Made by a program: the position numbers and the translations under genes. Positions 62,954 to 64,000 of a DNA stretch of 64,000 nucleotides are shown here, in pieces. The notes under the pieces are model-generated. The model ran no database searches. It saw only the letters and a list, made by a program, of their open reading frames with translations, and was not told where the DNA came from. This stretch comes from Trichormus variabilis 0441 (GTDB lineage: Bacteria; Cyanobacteriota; Cyanobacteriia; Cyanobacteriales; Nostocaceae): contig NZ_CP047244.1 in the NCBI RefSeq assembly GCF_009856605.1, positions 229,398 to 293,397 on the forward strand. Direction: 5' to 3'. Numbering within the stretch: position 1 is the first letter of the stretch; every line of letters begins with the position of its first letter.

Positions 62954-63999
62954 GGTAAAGGTTTGTGCCATTTACGTTTTAACTTAGGTACATTAACTTG
63001 GGATAGTATTTTCCATAATTCTATTCCTCGTTTCCCTGCTACATGATATCGATAAGCTTTTGAATTCATGCTTTGTTTGGGTTTAGCACATTTGTAATGA
63101 TTATTGGAAACCCAAATATCAAACCAGTTTTTTACCCAATTGAGTACTTCTATTGTTCCTGTGAGGTCTATTTCTATGCTATTAACTTTTCCTTTGACTT
63201 TGAATAAGTTTACGCCACCATCCCCATCTATTAATCCGATAATGAATGCTTTTATCAATTGCTCATTATCTAGCTCAGGAGGTTTAAGAGTCAAAGATTT
63301 ATTTGGTGTAATATTAAATCTGCCAATCAAATCATCACATATTTGTTTACTATTTATTCTCAATCTAAAGGCTTTACCATTCGTGTAGGTTTTCCCAAAT
63401 GGATATTGATGTTTTTGATTAGAGTTATGCATTTCGGCTATTTGACGATCGCATTCAAGTAAATCCTTTAATATTCTTAAATGCTCTAAATCTTGTTCCT
63501 GTAGTCCAACTTCTAAAATATAACCATGACTTGAATAATTTATGCATCCATCAGCTGCTAAAAATCCTGCCCAATAGCAATTTTCTAAATTTGGAGTGCT
63601 AAAATAATTATGATTAACTGTGTACGACTCAAGTTTTCTTAATTTCATTGCTTGAGCTTTCGCTCTTACCCCTGCTTCGTCTCTACCTAATTTTTTTCCT
63701 ATGACCTCATAAGTTTCAGTTAAATAGTTATCTTTGAGGTATCGTATTTCATCTTTTGTCCATCTATGGCGTTGTTTTAGGTTAAGTCTTTGTGCTTTAG
63801 CGTGAATTGCGGGAAGAGTTCTATGAGGCATGAACTGATATTGTATCATCTTTGGTGATAGCTCAGAGTAAAGTTCATGTAATATTTCTTCTTCCTCGAC
63901 AGTCCATTGTGGTTCAAGTGTTAATCCTAGTAACCTCAGTTTTCCTTTTACTGATTGTCTACTTCTATATGGAAAATATTCCTGATGTATTTCATCAAT
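62944..63999 (-). CDS. LAGLIDADG homing endonuclease, 5-prime partial
   Basis: At least 351 residues; the frame stays open to the end of the window beyond the ATG at 63849, so the true start is outside. Two LAGLIDADG motifs are present, CYWAGFLAADGCI and AFIIGLIDGDGGV, making it a monomeric two-motif enzyme that cuts a long DNA site. Upstream of the nuclease are at least two SANT/HTH-like repeats (WTVEEEEILHELYSELSP and WTKDEIRYLKDNYLTETYEV), probably for DNA binding. It is free-standing here, not in an intron or intein visible within the window. It converges with the muramidase gene. Confidence 0.88.
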   Translation of the reverse strand: MDEIHQEYFPYRSRQSVKGKLRLLGLTLEPQWTVEEEEILHELYSELSPKMIQYQFMPHRTLPAIHAKAQRLNLKQRHRWTKDEIRYLKDNYLTETYEVIGKKLGRDEAGVRAKAQAMKLRKLESYTVNHNYFSTPNLENCYWAGFLAADGCINYSSHGYILEVGLQEQDLEHLRILKDLLECDRQIAEMHNSNQKHQYPFGKTYTNGKAFRLRINSKQICDDLIGRFNITPNKSLTLKPPELDNEQLIKAFIIGLIDGDGGVNLFKVKGKVNSIEIDLTGTIEVLNWVKNWFDIWVSNNHYKCAKPKQSMNSKAYRYHVAGKRGIELWKILSQVNVPKLKRKWHKPLPYF

Positions 64000-64000
64000 A

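Overview
The window reads as DNA from a filamentous, heterocyst-type (Nostoc/Anabaena-like) cyanobacterium. The evidence is moderate GC content, many GCGATCGC (HIP1) octamers inside genes, Nostoc-style short interspersed repeats (for example 48122-48178), and gene families typical of cyanobacterial accessory DNA. It looks like a plasmid or other mobile accessory region. It holds a biosynthetic gene end, a small transposon, a recombinase, several defence-type loci, and a set of small secreted or membrane proteins with two cell-wall hydrolases, as in conjugation modules.

Region by region. (1) 1-9752: the 3-prime part of a non-ribosomal peptide synthetase (C-A-PCP-C-A-MT-PCP-TE) followed by its likely MFS exporter. 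(2) 10151-11445: a two-gene GNAT cassette on the minus strand, then decayed coding DNA. (3) 11987-15991: a complete 4,005-bp Tn7-like element with 43-bp terminal inverted repeats and a CCAGG target duplication. It encodes a TnsB-type DDE transposase, a TnsC-like protein whose Walker A and B motifs are lost, and a ribbon-helix-helix (RHH) protein. It is inserted in an RHH gene that is a paralogue of its own third gene, and both RHH genes carry the same operator word, TCTAGGTAA. (4) 16363-18560: a tyrosine recombinase, a divergent RHH/coiled-coil gene and a dead methyltransferase. (5) 18665-25371: a two-gene operon of a large protein with a possible PIWI/RNase-H-like C-terminus and a large SF2-type helicase with a possible nuclease-like N-terminal region. 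(6) 25839-36608: a three-gene operon of two sacsin/HSP90-like GHKL ATPase proteins and a SNF2/RapA-like helicase. (7) 36686-40633: a 5-methylcytosine methyltransferase, two cyanobacterial hypothetical genes and a divergent XRE regulator. (8) 40924-57859: a class-1-like DISARM locus (drmD remnant, drmMI, drmA, drmB, drmC). A SMC-like ATPase plus DUF4435 pair, resembling PARIS AriA/AriB, lies between drmMI and drmA. A second GNAT cassette and a PD-(D/E)XK nuclease gene lie on the opposite strand between drmD and drmMI. (9) 57766-64000: after a sharp junction that cuts drmD, a rightward operon of small membrane/secreted proteins with an M23 peptidase and a GH104-like muramidase, then a LAGLIDADG homing endonuclease running off the end.

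The middle of the window is therefore a stack of anti-phage-type loci on mobile DNA. The strongest candidates for undescribed biology are the minimal Tn7-like element with a Walker-less TnsC and a target-paralogue RHH protein, the two-gene PIWI-like/helicase operon, and the double sacsin-like ATPase plus SNF2 operon. All functional statements come from reading motifs by eye; no database search was run.
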